Positions 17,431 through 28,510 of a stretch of DNA of 64,000 bases are shown one piece after another (position 1 is the first letter of the stretch; each line of letters starts with the position of its first letter). A program made the translations under genes and the position numbers. The notes beneath the pieces were generated by a model. That model did no database searches, had not been told where the DNA came from, and saw nothing but the letters and a program-made list of their open reading frames with translations. Origin of the DNA: Haliea sp964022665 (GTDB lineage Bacteria; Pseudomonadota; Gammaproteobacteria; Pseudomonadales; Halieaceae); contig CAXIDF010000016.1 in the NCBI GenBank assembly GCA_964022665.1, forward strand, positions 26,635 through 90,634, read 5' to 3'.

Positions 17431-18447
17431 ATGTACAAGATTTTTGGTATTGCCCTGCTTCTGTCCTCTGTCACGCTTGCCGGCTGCAAGGTGCAGCTTT
17501 CCAGCCCTACTGGCGGCTCCATTACGACCGCCTCCGGCACCTATGCTTGCGCTGCCAACGCCGCCTGCCCGGCAATCAACGTCACCGACATTTTCTTCGA
17601 CGAAACCTTCATTGCCCGCCCTGCAGCAGGTTACGAATTCGCCGGCTGGAAAAAACGCCAGCGCGGCCTCTGCGGTGGCAGTACGAAGGATTGCAGGCTG
17701 TACACCTCCGGATTCGCCGGCAATGACGACCTCCTGGGGTTTCTCGCCCGGCCCAATGAAGTGTTTTACCTGGAGCCGGTGTTCACCCGCAGCGCCGGTG
17801 GCAGTGGTGATGCCCGCCGCTGCTTCAACAGCACACTGATGACGGTCAACACCACCGTTGTCGCCAGCTACCGCAGCACGGACGCCAGCGGTGCCGTGGT
17901 ACCTTTCGACTACGATCAGGTGATTACGGGTAGTGCGACCTTCGAAGGCAAAAGCGCCCTGAAGGCGACCACCAACACCCGGGCCAGGGGTGCCGCTCCC
18001 TCTACCTCAAAAGCCGAGGCCTACTTCCAGCCCCAGACCAGCCAGTTCCGGGTGCTCGAATACGGTGTTGAGGTCGAATCGTTTACGCCCGAATCGTCCG
18101 ACAGCCGTGTGGTCTTTGCCCCGCAGCAGCTGGAGCGCTACGACCTCAGTGCAGGCCAGTCATACGAGCAACGCTACACGGTCAACCTGCGCACGCGCGT
18201 GCGCGGCTTCACCATCAACGAGAGCAACACCGTGGACCGGCGCACCACCTTTGTCGGTATCGAATCGGTCACCGTGCCTGCTGGCCAGTTCCAGGCCTGC
18301 CGTTTTCAAACACGTGAAACCGGAAGCGCGGGCACACAGATCAATGAGGAGTGGTTCGGGGTGGGAAATGGCATGTTGCTGAAATCGACTGGCGACGGCG
18401 ACAGCACTGTGCTGCTCAATGCCAGCATCAATGGCGCCGCTCTCTAA
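17431..18447 (+). CDS. lipoprotein of unknown function
   Basis: A 338-aa predicted lipoprotein. The chosen ATG at 17431 starts a signal sequence with lipobox LAGC (Cys19); a longer frame upstream adds unrelated residues. After the Cys, residues 25-75 resemble a short InlB-like or bacterial beta-repeat (GGSITTASGTYACAAN, then GYEFAGW) with paired cysteines. The rest is beta-rich, with a string about residue 285 (SVTVPAGQFQACRF) resembling DUF3108-like outer-surface proteins. Function unknown; probably attached to the outer membrane. It is a single-gene unit followed by a strong terminator. Confidence 0.8.
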   Translation: MYKIFGIALLLSSVTLAGCKVQLSSPTGGSITTASGTYACAANAACPAINVTDIFFDETFIARPAAGYEFAGWKKRQRGLCGGSTKDCRLYTSGFAGNDDLLGFLARPNEVFYLEPVFTRSAGGSGDARRCFNSTLMTVNTTVVASYRSTDASGAVVPFDYDQVITGSATFEGKSALKATTNTRARGAAPSTSKAEAYFQPQTSQFRVLEYGVEVESFTPESSDSRVVFAPQQLERYDLSAGQSYEQRYTVNLRTRVRGFTINESNTVDRRTTFVGIESVTVPAGQFQACRFQTRETGSAGTQINEEWFGVGNGMLLKSTGDGDSTVLLNASINGAAL

Positions 18448-18451
18448 AGCC

Positions 18452-18492
18452 AAAAAAAACCCTCTGCGCCAGCTCGGTGCAGAGGGTTTGTT

Positions 18493-18493
<1 letters not shown>
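18452..18493. terminator. bidirectional intrinsic terminator
   Basis: An A-run of eight bases is followed by an 11-bp stem (8 perfect bp CCCTCTGC/GCAGAGGG, then one G-T pair and two G-C pairs) with a five-base loop, and by TTTGTTT. It lies between the lipoprotein gene and the oppositely oriented tRNA gene and can end transcription from both sides. Confidence 0.88.
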
Positions 18494-18568
<75 letters not shown>

Positions 18569-18640
18569 GTAAACTCTGAGGACGCGAATTCTAGAGAGGC
18601 GGGATAACCCTGTCAAGCAGTGGCGGGGCTGAAAGTGTCT

Positions 18641-20044
<1,404 letters not shown>

Positions 20045-20115
20045 ACCCGCGACCTCCGTAAGCTTCCACGCTGTTGAGTGTAGACGTATTCAGGCGCAGG
20101 GTCACAGGCTGTGTG

Positions 20116-20854
20116 CTAGGCGTAACCCGTGCGTTGCAGGGCGCCCTCAATCAAGGGGCACGCAGGGATGGTCGACGTTGATGTCGCGACCACGTGCAGC
20201 ATCAATACCCGCACGCCGATACGCCGGCGGCATGCCGGGATGCATGGTGCTGTGTTCAGAAACGATCGATGACTCAAAAGTGAGGCCGAGAAAATCGAGT
20301 ACAGGTGCCAGCTCTGCCTGTGGATCCGACACCAGTTCTTCAAAACGCAGAAAGAGTGTGTTCGGGCGGGTCTGCAGGAACGTGTATACCTCGACCGCTT
20401 AGCGCCAGCTCTCGCAGGCCTGTTCCAGGCTCTGCGCGGTGCGCGACAGTTTCGACTGGACGCAGGCGCGACCGTCGCGCAACCGGTAGATGACTTTCAG
20501 CCCCACCAGTGTCTCGTTGAAGAATGCGTCGAGAACATCCAGTGCCGGCACATGGTAGAGGTTGTGCTTGTTGAGGCCCGCCAGCTGCTCCGTTGTCACC
20601 TTGGTACCCCACAGTGCCGCGTCGCTGTCCGCTGCGGCCTGCAGGCAGCAATCGACAAAGGCCCCGGTGCGTTGCGCGAACAGCCGCTGTGGCTCGTCAT
20701 CCAGTTCGCGGCCACGCAGGTACGCAATGCTGCCGACCTCAAAACCCACTTCCAACTGCGAATGCTGGTCAAGGAGTGCGGTGAGCAGGCTAGTGCCCGA
20801 GCGCCCGGCCCCCACAATGAGAAAACGAAAACGCGTATCGCCGGGGAGCGCCAT
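20116..20854 (-). pseudogene. sulfotransferase pseudogene, one stop and one frameshift
   Basis: The 5' half (20399-20854) encodes a 151-aa piece of a PAPS-dependent sulfotransferase with the 5'-phosphosulfate loop GAGRSGTSLLTAL and a later YRLRDGRACVQS. It ends in ESWR followed by TAA at 20399-20401, yet the same frame continues directly with AVEVYTFLQTRPNTLFLRFE and reaches VDHPCVPLD at 20147. There a run of four C (20155-20158 on the plus strand as GGGG) shifts the frame: one base fewer would give PLIEGALQRTGYA and a stop at 20116, matching the usual C-terminus. So two lesions are needed to explain it. It lies just downstream of gltX, seven bases after it. Sequencing error in both places is possible. 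Confidence 0.78.
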
Positions 20855-20860
20855 GGCGTT

Positions 20861-22357
20861 TCAGTGATCCGAGGGCTGCAGCTCGGCATAGGCTTTTTCA
20901 AGCCGCTTCGCCGCTTTCTTCGACACGCCGCCCAACACCTCAATGGCGTGGCGCAGGCGAGCCCGGCTCATGTCAGGGCCCAGCAACGCCATGGAATCGA
21001 CCACCGAGAATGAGGCACTGGAACCGGCAATCGCCACGAACATCGGGGCCAGGAAATCCTTTATCTTCACTCCCTGTGCGTCCGCCAGCGCTTTAAGCGC
21101 GTTCCAGACCGCGTCGCGGTCCCAGTCACTCAGTGCCTCCAGGCGCCACAGGGCGAACTGCAGATTGGCGACCAGCGCCTCACGCTCCATTTTGATGCCG
21201 GCGAAGGCGTCCTCGCTGATCGGCAGCGTACCGGACACCAGAAAGGCGGCGAGCGGGGCGAAATCACTGAGGGTTTCCATGCGCTTCTGGGCGTGGGGCA
21301 GCACCTTGCGCAGGTTTTCCGCGTTGTAGGCCCAGGTGATCAGCCGCGTGGCCAGCTCTGCCTCACTCAGGTCCTCACGAATCCACAGCCCATTCAACCA
21401 GCGCAGCTTTTCCTGGTCGAAAATAGGCCCGCCCAGGGATACCCGCGTGATGTCAAAGTGTTCCTGCATGTCCGCCAGCGAGAACTTTTCCCGCTCGTCC
21501 GGCATCGACCAGCCCATCCGCCCGAGATAGTTCAACAGGGCTTCCGGCAGAAAACCCATGCGCTGGTAGTAGAGGATACTGGTGGGGTTCTTGCGCTTGC
21601 TGAGCTTTGACTTATCCGGGTTGCGCAGTAAAGGCAAATGGCAGAGCACCGGCATGTCCCAGCCAAAATATTGATAGAGGAGCTTGTGTTTGGGGGCGGA
21701 ATTGATCCACTCCTCGCCGCGCAGCACGTGGGTAATACCCATCAGGTGATCATCGACAACATTGGCCAGATGGTAGGTGGGCATGCCGTCCGACTTCAGC
21801 AGAATCTGGGCATCCACCATGCTCCAGTCGAGTTCGATATCCCCCCGTAACAGGTCGTGCACGACACAGGCCCCCTCTTCATCAGGCACATGCATACGCA
21901 CCACATAGGGCATACCGGCCGCCTCGCGCTGCGCCACTTCGGCTTCCGGCAATACAAGATCCGCCGGTTTCAATGCCGTACTGTTGCCCGCAGCCCGTCG
22001 TGCCTCGCGCAGCGTATCCAGCTCCTCCGGCGTGCGATAGCACAGGAACGCCTTGCCCTCACGTACCAGTTGCAGCGCGTACTCGCCGTACAGCGCCATA
22101 CGTTCGCTCTGTCGGTAGGGGCCACAGTCACCGCCCACGTCGGGGCCTTCATCCCACCCCAGGCCAAGCCAACGCAGCGAATCCAGAATCGCCTGCTCGG
22201 AAGCCGCGGTGCTTCTGGCCTGGTCCGTGTCTTCAATACGCAGGATGAACTCCCCGCCGTGTGCGCGCGCAAAGCAGTAATTGAACAGCGCGATGTACGC
22301 CGTGCCAACATGCGGGTCACCCGTGGGTGAAGGCGCGATACGTGTGCGAACAGTCAT
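20861..22357 (-). CDS. gltX: glutamyl-tRNA synthetase
   Basis: A 498-aa class I aminoacyl-tRNA synthetase that charges tRNA-Glu. The HIGH-type motif appears as APSPTGDPHVGTAY at the N-terminus and the KMSKS-type motif as SKLSKRKNPTS near residue 253. The ATG at 22357 starts right at the family's MTVRTRIAPSPTG; an upstream in-frame ATG at 22474 adds 39 residues unlike the family. The zinc-binding cysteines of some GluRS are absent, as in many gammaproteobacterial enzymes. The broken sulfotransferase follows directly. Confidence 0.96.
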   Translation of the reverse strand: MTVRTRIAPSPTGDPHVGTAYIALFNYCFARAHGGEFILRIEDTDQARSTAASEQAILDSLRWLGLGWDEGPDVGGDCGPYRQSERMALYGEYALQLVREGKAFLCYRTPEELDTLREARRAAGNSTALKPADLVLPEAEVAQREAAGMPYVVRMHVPDEEGACVVHDLLRGDIELDWSMVDAQILLKSDGMPTYHLANVVDDHLMGITHVLRGEEWINSAPKHKLLYQYFGWDMPVLCHLPLLRNPDKSKLSKRKNPTSILYYQRMGFLPEALLNYLGRMGWSMPDEREKFSLADMQEHFDITRVSLGGPIFDQEKLRWLNGLWIREDLSEAELATRLITWAYNAENLRKVLPHAQKRMETLSDFAPLAAFLVSGTLPISEDAFAGIKMEREALVANLQFALWRLEALSDWDRDAVWNALKALADAQGVKIKDFLAPMFVAIAGSSASFSVVDSMALLGPDMSRARLRHAIEVLGGVSKKAAKRLEKAYAELQPSDH

Positions 22358-22528
22358 GGGGCTTCCGGAACTAAACAATGTGGGGCCAGGATTATACGGT
22401 CTCACCTTTCCGATTCCCACCAGAGGCGCGTTGAGCTGTCGCGCCGGCCTCGACACCGGCGCCGCTATAGCCAACCGGGCCGACGCACGAAATGCCCCAC
22501 CATGCAGACTTGCCTTGTCCGCACTTAA

Positions 22529-22543
22529 TGCGAATAATTAGCG
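22529..22543. promoter_or_regulatory. candidate Fur box upstream of the iron transporter
   Basis: A 15-base imperfect dyad, TGCGAAT-A-ATTAGCG, has the 7-1-7 layout of Fur sites (consensus TGATAAT-N-ATTATCA) and lies 31 bases before the binding-protein start. The inner AAT/ATT halves match; the outer bases match only partly. Placement before an Fe(III) importer supports it. Confidence 0.42.
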
Positions 22544-22573
22544 TTTTCACATTATTCGACTCGCGAGGTTCCC

Positions 22574-23611
22574 ATGGTACGTCTCCACCCCCGCATCCGC
22601 CGGGCCACCCTGCTGCTCATCGTGCTGGCACTGAGCGGGCTCACGGCCTGCGGCGCACCGGATGCGGTGAACGTGTACTCTGCCCGCCAGGAGGCGCTTA
22701 TCCAACCCCTGCTGGAGAAGTTCACGGCAGAAACCGGTATTCCCGTCAACCTGGTGACCGGGAACGGCGATGCGCTGCTGGCCCGTCTTGAAAACGAAGG
22801 CGACAACTCACCCGCCGACCTGTTCCTGACCAGCGACGCCGGCAATCTTTACCGCGCGCAGGCGAAAAACCTGCTGCAACCCGTAACATCCGCGACACTG
22901 CAGGCCGGCGCCCCCGCCCACCTGCGCAGCGACGAGAACTACTGGTATGGTCTGTCAGTGCGGGCCCGGGTACTGGTATACGCCGCTGAGCGCGTGGATG
23001 CCGCAAACCTCAGCGACTATACATCGCTGGCCGACCCTGTCTGGCGCGGTCGCATCTGTGTTCGCTCGTCGGGCAACATCTATAACCAGTCTCTGGTCGC
23101 AGGCATGCTTGCCACCGATGGCCCTGCGGCTACAGCAACCTGGCTAGACGGGTTTGTTGCGAACTTTGCACGCACTCCCCAGGGCGGTGACCGCGACCAG
23201 ATCAAGGCGGTGGCCGCCGGGCAGTGCGATGTCGCCCTGGTAAACAGCTACTACCTGGGGGGAATGCTGCAATCCGATAACCTCGAGGAGCGCGAAGCCG
23301 CCGAGCAGGTCACTCTGTTCTGGCCCAACCAGGCAGGCCGCGGCACGCACATCAATATCAGCGGTGCCGGCGTCACCCGGGCGGCAAGCAAACCGGAAGC
23401 GGCACGCCAACTGATGGAATTCATGCTGCGTGAGGAAAGCCAGCGTTGGTATGCCCAGGTCAACAACGAGTTTCCTGTACGTGAAGGCGTAGAGCCCTCG
23501 GCGCTGTTGCAATCGTGGGGGGCTTTCAAGGCTGATGCGCTGAATGTGAGTGAGCTCGGACGCCTCAACGCGGAGGCGGTGAAAGCGATGGATCGCGCAG
23601 GTTGGAAGTAG
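22574..23611 (+). CDS. Fe(III) ABC transporter substrate-binding lipoprotein (FbpA-like)
   Basis: A 345-aa periplasmic ferric-ion binding protein. It has a lipobox LTAC near residue 26, so it is likely anchored in the inner membrane. The mature part begins VNVYSARQEALIQPLLE, and the tandem-Tyr iron ligand motif NSYYLGGM lies near residue 223. A family-typical GDRDQIKAVAAGQCDVALVN precedes it. It is the first gene of a three-gene importer operon whose second gene overlaps its 3' end by ten bases. Repression by Fur is likely from the upstream dyad. Confidence 0.93.
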   Translation: MVRLHPRIRRATLLLIVLALSGLTACGAPDAVNVYSARQEALIQPLLEKFTAETGIPVNLVTGNGDALLARLENEGDNSPADLFLTSDAGNLYRAQAKNLLQPVTSATLQAGAPAHLRSDENYWYGLSVRARVLVYAAERVDAANLSDYTSLADPVWRGRICVRSSGNIYNQSLVAGMLATDGPAATATWLDGFVANFARTPQGGDRDQIKAVAAGQCDVALVNSYYLGGMLQSDNLEEREAAEQVTLFWPNQAGRGTHINISGAGVTRAASKPEAARQLMEFMLREESQRWYAQVNNEFPVREGVEPSALLQSWGAFKADALNVSELGRLNAEAVKAMDRAGWK

Positions 23612-25263
23612 TCGCCACCGCGAAACCCACGGTAGTGACGGCTGCAGTGCTATGGCGTATTGCCATGGTCTTGAGCGCCGGGCTTGTCGCGATGCCGGTT
23701 GCGGTGATTGCCGCCAGCCTGCTGGGGCCCTACAGCACGGCATGGACGCACCTACTGGATACCGTGCTGCTCGACTACATCGTCAACTCGCTGCTGCTGA
23801 TGCTCGGCGTCGGCGCTGGCACGCTGCTGTTGGGCGCGAGCAGCGCGTGGCTCACGGCGCTCTGCGAATTCCCCGGGCGGCGTGTGTTTTCCTGGGCATT
23901 GCTCCTGCCTCTGGCCATGCCTGCCTACATCATTGCCTACACGTACACCGGACTGCTCGACTTTGCAGGCCCGGTGCAGAGCGCCCTGCGCGAGGCCTTT
24001 GGCTGGCAATACGGTGACTACTGGTTTCCGCCGATACGCTCGCTCGGTGGCGCAATCTGCATGTTATCTCTGGTCCTCTACCCCTACGTTTACCTGCTGG
24101 CGCGTATCGCCCTGCTGGAGCAATCACCCGCGCTGATGGAAGCGAGCCGCAGCCTTGGCAGGTCCGCGTGGCAAACGCTGTTCCGCGTGACCTTGCCGCT
24201 CGCCCGGCCAGCGCTCGCCGCGGGCGTCAGCCTGGCGCTGATGGAAACCCTGGCAGACTATGGCACCGTGGCGTACTTCGGTGTGAGTGCCTTCACCACT
24301 GGCATCTTCCGCACCTGGTATGGCCTGGGGGAGCTGCACACGGCCGCGCAGCTGGCCGCCTTCCTGCTGATCTTTGTGCTGCTACTTTTCGCGCTGGAAA
24401 GACACTCCAGGGCCCGCCTGCGTTTCCATAAAATGCACAGTGCACGGCCCCCGTCACGCATGCAACTGAGCGGATGGCGCGCGGCAGCAGCTTCTACAAC
24501 CGCGCTGCTTATTCTCACAGCCGGTTTTCTACTGCCCGCCGCGCAACTTGGGGTGTGGGCGGCGCAACACTACAGCAGCATGTTCAGTGGCGCTTTCCTC
24601 GCACTGCTGGGCAACAGCTTTCTTCTTGCCGCACTCGCCTCGCTGGGTTGTCTGCTGCTGGCCCTGCTACTGGGGTACGGCAAACGCGCCTACCCCGGCC
24701 GTCTGGAAACTGGCGTCACGCGCCTTGCGAGCATGGGGTATGCGGTGCCCGGCACCGTGATTGCCGTCGGCGTGATGATCCCGTTCGCCTGGCTGGACAA
24801 CACGCTGGACGGGTGGTTACAGCGAACCCTGGGAGTGTCCTCTGGACTGCTCATCAGCGGCACCCTCGGGGCACTGGTGTTTGCCTACGTTGTGCGCTTC
24901 CTCGCGGTATCGCTGCAGTCGGTGGAGGCCGGACTCACCCGCATCCGGCCGGCCATCGATGAATCCGCACGCTCCCTCGGGCAGACACCACTGGGCGTGC
25001 TGCGTCGAATACACCTTCCCATGTTGCGCACCAGCCTGCTCAGTGCCCTGTTGCTGGTTTTTGTGGACGTACTCAAGGAGCTGCCGACAACCCTCATCCT
25101 GCGCCCTTTCAACTTCAACACGCTGGCCGTGCGGGCTCACGAACTGGCTTCAGACGAACGTCTGGCCGAAGCGGCACTGCCAGCTCTTGCCATCGTGCTG
25201 ATCGGGCTGCTGCCTGTTATTCTTCTCACCCGCAGCATGTCACCGGAGCCCACAGAGACATGA
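23602..25263 (+). CDS. Fe(III) ABC transporter permease (FbpB-like)
   Basis: A 553-aa permease with two fused permease halves, about twelve helices in all. Each half carries an EAA-like loop (EASRSLGRSAWQTLFRVTLP near residue 178 and DESARSLGQTPLGVLRRIHLP near 454) that contacts the ATPase. It overlaps the binding-protein gene by ten bases and the ATPase gene by four. This is the usual two-domain layout of iron(III) importers of the FbpB/SfuB group. Confidence 0.93.
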   Translation: MEVVATAKPTVVTAAVLWRIAMVLSAGLVAMPVAVIAASLLGPYSTAWTHLLDTVLLDYIVNSLLLMLGVGAGTLLLGASSAWLTALCEFPGRRVFSWALLLPLAMPAYIIAYTYTGLLDFAGPVQSALREAFGWQYGDYWFPPIRSLGGAICMLSLVLYPYVYLLARIALLEQSPALMEASRSLGRSAWQTLFRVTLPLARPALAAGVSLALMETLADYGTVAYFGVSAFTTGIFRTWYGLGELHTAAQLAAFLLIFVLLLFALERHSRARLRFHKMHSARPPSRMQLSGWRAAAASTTALLILTAGFLLPAAQLGVWAAQHYSSMFSGAFLALLGNSFLLAALASLGCLLLALLLGYGKRAYPGRLETGVTRLASMGYAVPGTVIAVGVMIPFAWLDNTLDGWLQRTLGVSSGLLISGTLGALVFAYVVRFLAVSLQSVEAGLTRIRPAIDESARSLGQTPLGVLRRIHLPMLRTSLLSALLLVFVDVLKELPTTLILRPFNFNTLAVRAHELASDERLAEAALPALAIVLIGLLPVILLTRSMSPEPTET

Positions 25264-26279
25264 GCAAGCAACTTGAGCTGCAACAGGTAAGCGTGCGCTA
25301 CGGTGCGACCACGGCGGTCGAAAATGCCTCAGTGACGCTGCAGTCGGGAGACATCGGTTGCCTGCTCGGCCCTTCAGGTTGTGGCAAGACAACGCTGCTG
25401 CGCGCGATCGCCGGCTTCGAGCCACTCACCGCGGGCAGCATTGCACTGTGCGGCGAGACTTTGAGCACGCCGCAGCGCCGTACACCACCGGAGCAGCGTA
25501 AAGTCGGCATGGTGTTTCAGGATTTCGCGCTGTTTCCACACCTCAACGTGCGTGGCAACATCGCGTTCGGCCTGTCCGCCTTGTCCAGCAGGGCACGTCG
25601 TGACCGGGTTGAAGGCCTGCTGCAACTGGTTGCACTGAGCGAGCATGCCGATGCCTGGCCGCACGAGCTGTCCGGTGGGCAACAACAGCGCGTCGCCCTG
25701 GCCCGTGCACTGGCACCGGAGCCGGAAATCCTGCTGCTGGACGAGCCATTCTCCAACCTCGATGCCGAGTTGCGCACGGCACTCGCCGCTGACGTTCGCG
25801 AGCTGCTCAAACGTAGCGCCATTACCGCTTTGCTGGTGACGCACGACCAGCACGAGGCGTTTGCCATGGCGGATCAGATTACCCTGCTCAATCAGGGCCG
25901 GATCGTGCAGACCGCCTCACCCTACGACCTCTATCACCATCCGCTCAGCCCTTTCGTTGCCACCATCAACCGGGCCGGCGAGGTCACAACGCCTTTCGCG
26001 GGCGCCGGGAAGTCTGGCGAGACCGACGCCCGCTGTCAGTTGCTGGTGCGACCCGGAGACATTACCTACGACGCGGGCAGCAGCACTCGATTACGCGTTG
26101 CACGACGGTCCTTTCGCGGCGCCCACTACCTCTACGAGCTGCTGTTACCCGACGGGCAGCGCGTCCCCTGCCTGGCTCCGGGGCACATTGATGTACCGGC
26201 AGGCGCGACGCTGCCGGTCAGCCTGCAACTGCAAACCCACTTGGCGTTTCGCGGGGAGCAGGCCAGCCGCGAGGCCTGA
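25260..26279 (+). CDS. Fe(III) ABC transporter ATP-binding protein (FbpC-like)
   Basis: A 339-aa ABC ATPase with Walker A GPSGCGKTT, Q-loop VFQDFALFP, signature LSGGQQQR and Walker B ILLLDEPFSNLD, followed by the H-loop VTHDQHEAFA. The C-terminal 100 residues form a TOBE-like regulatory region. It ends the operon, four bases from the convergent PhyH-type gene. Confidence 0.94.
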   Translation: MSKQLELQQVSVRYGATTAVENASVTLQSGDIGCLLGPSGCGKTTLLRAIAGFEPLTAGSIALCGETLSTPQRRTPPEQRKVGMVFQDFALFPHLNVRGNIAFGLSALSSRARRDRVEGLLQLVALSEHADAWPHELSGGQQQRVALARALAPEPEILLLDEPFSNLDAELRTALAADVRELLKRSAITALLVTHDQHEAFAMADQITLLNQGRIVQTASPYDLYHHPLSPFVATINRAGEVTTPFAGAGKSGETDARCQLLVRPGDITYDAGSSTRLRVARRSFRGAHYLYELLLPDGQRVPCLAPGHIDVPAGATLPVSLQLQTHLAFRGEQASREA

Positions 26280-26283
26280 GGGG

Positions 26284-27162
26284 CTAACCCCACACACGAG
26301 GACAATCAGGGCCGCCCAGCGGGTCATCTTCCCGCACGTGTTCATGGTGCGGTTTGCGCGGCGCGCCGGGGCGAAAGTGGTAGCGTACATCCTCCCCGCA
26401 ATAGCGAATGCTGATGGCCCGACGTCGCTGATGCTGGCTCAGATTACCGCCGGCGGCATGCAGGGTACGGGCGTGGTGAACGGTGAGGTCACCGGGGCCA
26501 AGCGCGTACTGCAACACTTCAACGCGCTGTGCAGCCGCCAGGGCCGGAATATCAGGGACCTCCAAGCCTTCGGTGCCCTCCATGCTCTGCTGTGAGACAA
26601 ACCAGTTGGGCCGGTAGAGCGCGCCGTCGCGATGCGAGCCGCGCACAAAACTCATTGCGCCGGTTTCGGCATCTGCCCTGTCCAGAGGTATCCAGGTTGT
26701 GCAGACCTGCTCGCCACGGGCATGAAAGTAGCCCATATCCTGATGCCAGGCCGTCTGCTCAACGGTATCCGGCTCCTTGACCAGAATACTGTCTTCCCAC
26801 AGATATACCTGCTGGCTACGCAGCAACGCTCCGGCCAGTGCGCCGAGACCCGGGTCGAGGGCGAAGGCGCGGCAATCCGCGTCAACGCGCCAGTGATCCG
26901 TGCCAGACACAAAGCGCCCTTTGCCGGCGACACCCCCGGTCAATACGGTGCCCCCCGTTGCCGCCAAGCCGGCACCCAGTGCAGACATGTCATGCATGGT
27001 CTCACCCACCGATTCCTGCAACAGCCGCTCCACGGCGGGCGCCATGGCCAGCACCGCATCGGGGTCCAGCGCCCCACGCAGGCATACAACACCGTCGGCC
27101 CAGAAGGTATCGACTTCGTCCTGGGTGGGCAAACGAACGAGAAGAGGACTGTGCATGTACAT
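26284..27162 (-). CDS. phytanoyl-CoA dioxygenase family 2OG/Fe(II) oxygenase
   Basis: A 292-aa PhyH-family oxygenase. The metal triad His140, Asp142 (TAWHQDMGYFH) and His235 (RTLHAAGGN) is present, with an Arg-rich segment HQRRRAIS afterwards that would bind 2-oxoglutarate. The family hydroxylates acyl-CoAs and many small molecules; the substrate is not predictable. It stands alone and converges on the iron transporter. Confidence 0.88.
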   Translation of the reverse strand: MYMHSPLLVRLPTQDEVDTFWADGVVCLRGALDPDAVLAMAPAVERLLQESVGETMHDMSALGAGLAATGGTVLTGGVAGKGRFVSGTDHWRVDADCRAFALDPGLGALAGALLRSQQVYLWEDSILVKEPDTVEQTAWHQDMGYFHARGEQVCTTWIPLDRADAETGAMSFVRGSHRDGALYRPNWFVSQQSMEGTEGLEVPDIPALAAAQRVEVLQYALGPGDLTVHHARTLHAAGGNLSQHQRRRAISIRYCGEDVRYHFRPGAPRKPHHEHVREDDPLGGPDCPRVWG

Positions 27163-27351
27163 ATACTCCGTTGTATGGGCACCAGGCGCACACAGGGGAA
27201 GGACGTGTACGCGCTTTCAGCAGCGTAGATGAATCCTTCTCAATCCGCATATTTTTGTAACACATTTGTTGCCTTTTGCTACTATGTGGCCTCAATCAAA
27301 TCGTGTCCTGTGAAGGCGCGTGACACATAAGCCACCAGCCGGAATCCCTCC

Positions 27352-28506
27352 ATGACGACGTTGACGACCATTCTCCTCGCAATAGCAGTCGCGTGTGTTT
27401 TAGGGCTGCTCCTGTGGAGACGGAGGCCGCCTGCCGCCCGCGACATGCAGCCAGCGGCCAAACCGGATGGCCCTCTCAGGGTGCGCACGGCGATTCAGTC
27501 ATTTGGCGCCAACGCCGAGTCCCCGGACCTCGTCCCGGAGGGTGCAGCGCCCCCAGCCAGCGGCCCACCCGCCGCACTGCAGTCCTTCACGCTTATGCGT
27601 CGCGACAGTGCCCGCGATGCAGAAGAGCCCGGCGTATTCCGGACACTGGTTGAAGCCATACCCGAGCCCCATGCCATGTTCCTGCAGGTTACCGGGGCGC
27701 TTGATGACATTGATGAGATTACGGAAGCGGTGAAGAACGAGCCCGCATTGGCCGCGGATGTACTGCGCACGGTGAATTCAGCGGCCTTCGCCCTGACCAC
27801 CCCCATCGCGAGCGTACACCATGCCATTGCCTACCTGGGAGTGAGTTACGTCAGGGGCCTGATTGCGCAATCCGCCCTGGCACGCACACTGCCGGCAAGC
27901 GCCCCGGGGTCGGAGCAGGAAGCGGCAATGCGAAGGCTGTGGAAATCCAGCCAGGTCGCCAGCGCCACGGCATTCCTGTTGGCCCGTAACCTCAACCTCG
28001 ATAACCCATCCGTCGCGTCCACCCAAGCTCTGCTGGCCAACCTGGGAGACATCAACCTGGTGTCCCTGCAACCGGAGCTCGCCCCGCTTTACGCCCCGGG
28101 CTGCCTGCTGTTGGAGCGCGTGCAGGCGCAACAAGCCGCTCTGGGGGCGAATGCCGCCATGTTCGCGGCACTACTCGCACGGCGCTGGGGCCTGCCAGCC
28201 AATATCGAGGCAGCACTGGACCAATCCTTGCTGCCTCTGGCAGTACCGCCTGCTGAGCACCCCCTGCAGGGAGCTGCGCTGGCCAATGCGGTCGTTGTCT
28301 ACACCGCCTGCCGGCTGGGTGATGCAGCCCTGTTTGGGGGGTTGACGGATGTCGCCGGGTTCTCGCTGGGGGATGAACGCCCGGTTGAGCTGCACTACAT
28401 CCCCGCCTATCTTGAGGCCGCAGACATTCAGCGACTGGAAGCCACGCTGCAGGACAGCGCAACGCGACGCGCAATCAACCGCACGCTCACTGCCGCCGGC
28501 AGCTGA
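27352..28506 (+). CDS. membrane-anchored HDOD-domain protein
   Basis: A 384-aa protein with one N-terminal membrane helix (about residues 4-22), a linker rich in Pro and Ala, and an HDOD domain over the rest (NEPALAADVLRTVNSAAFAL, then SVHHAIAYLGVSYVRGL). HDOD proteins relay signals in motility, biofilm and c-di-GMP control and lack the metal-binding residues of true HD phosphodiesterases. The membrane anchor is less common. No partner gene is adjacent. Confidence 0.87.
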   Translation: MTTLTTILLAIAVACVLGLLLWRRRPPAARDMQPAAKPDGPLRVRTAIQSFGANAESPDLVPEGAAPPASGPPAALQSFTLMRRDSARDAEEPGVFRTLVEAIPEPHAMFLQVTGALDDIDEITEAVKNEPALAADVLRTVNSAAFALTTPIASVHHAIAYLGVSYVRGLIAQSALARTLPASAPGSEQEAAMRRLWKSSQVASATAFLLARNLNLDNPSVASTQALLANLGDINLVSLQPELAPLYAPGCLLLERVQAQQAALGANAAMFAALLARRWGLPANIEAALDQSLLPLAVPPAEHPLQGAALANAVVVYTACRLGDAALFGGLTDVAGFSLGDERPVELHYIPAYLEAADIQRLEATLQDSATRRAINRTLTAAGS

Positions 28507-28510
28507 GACA

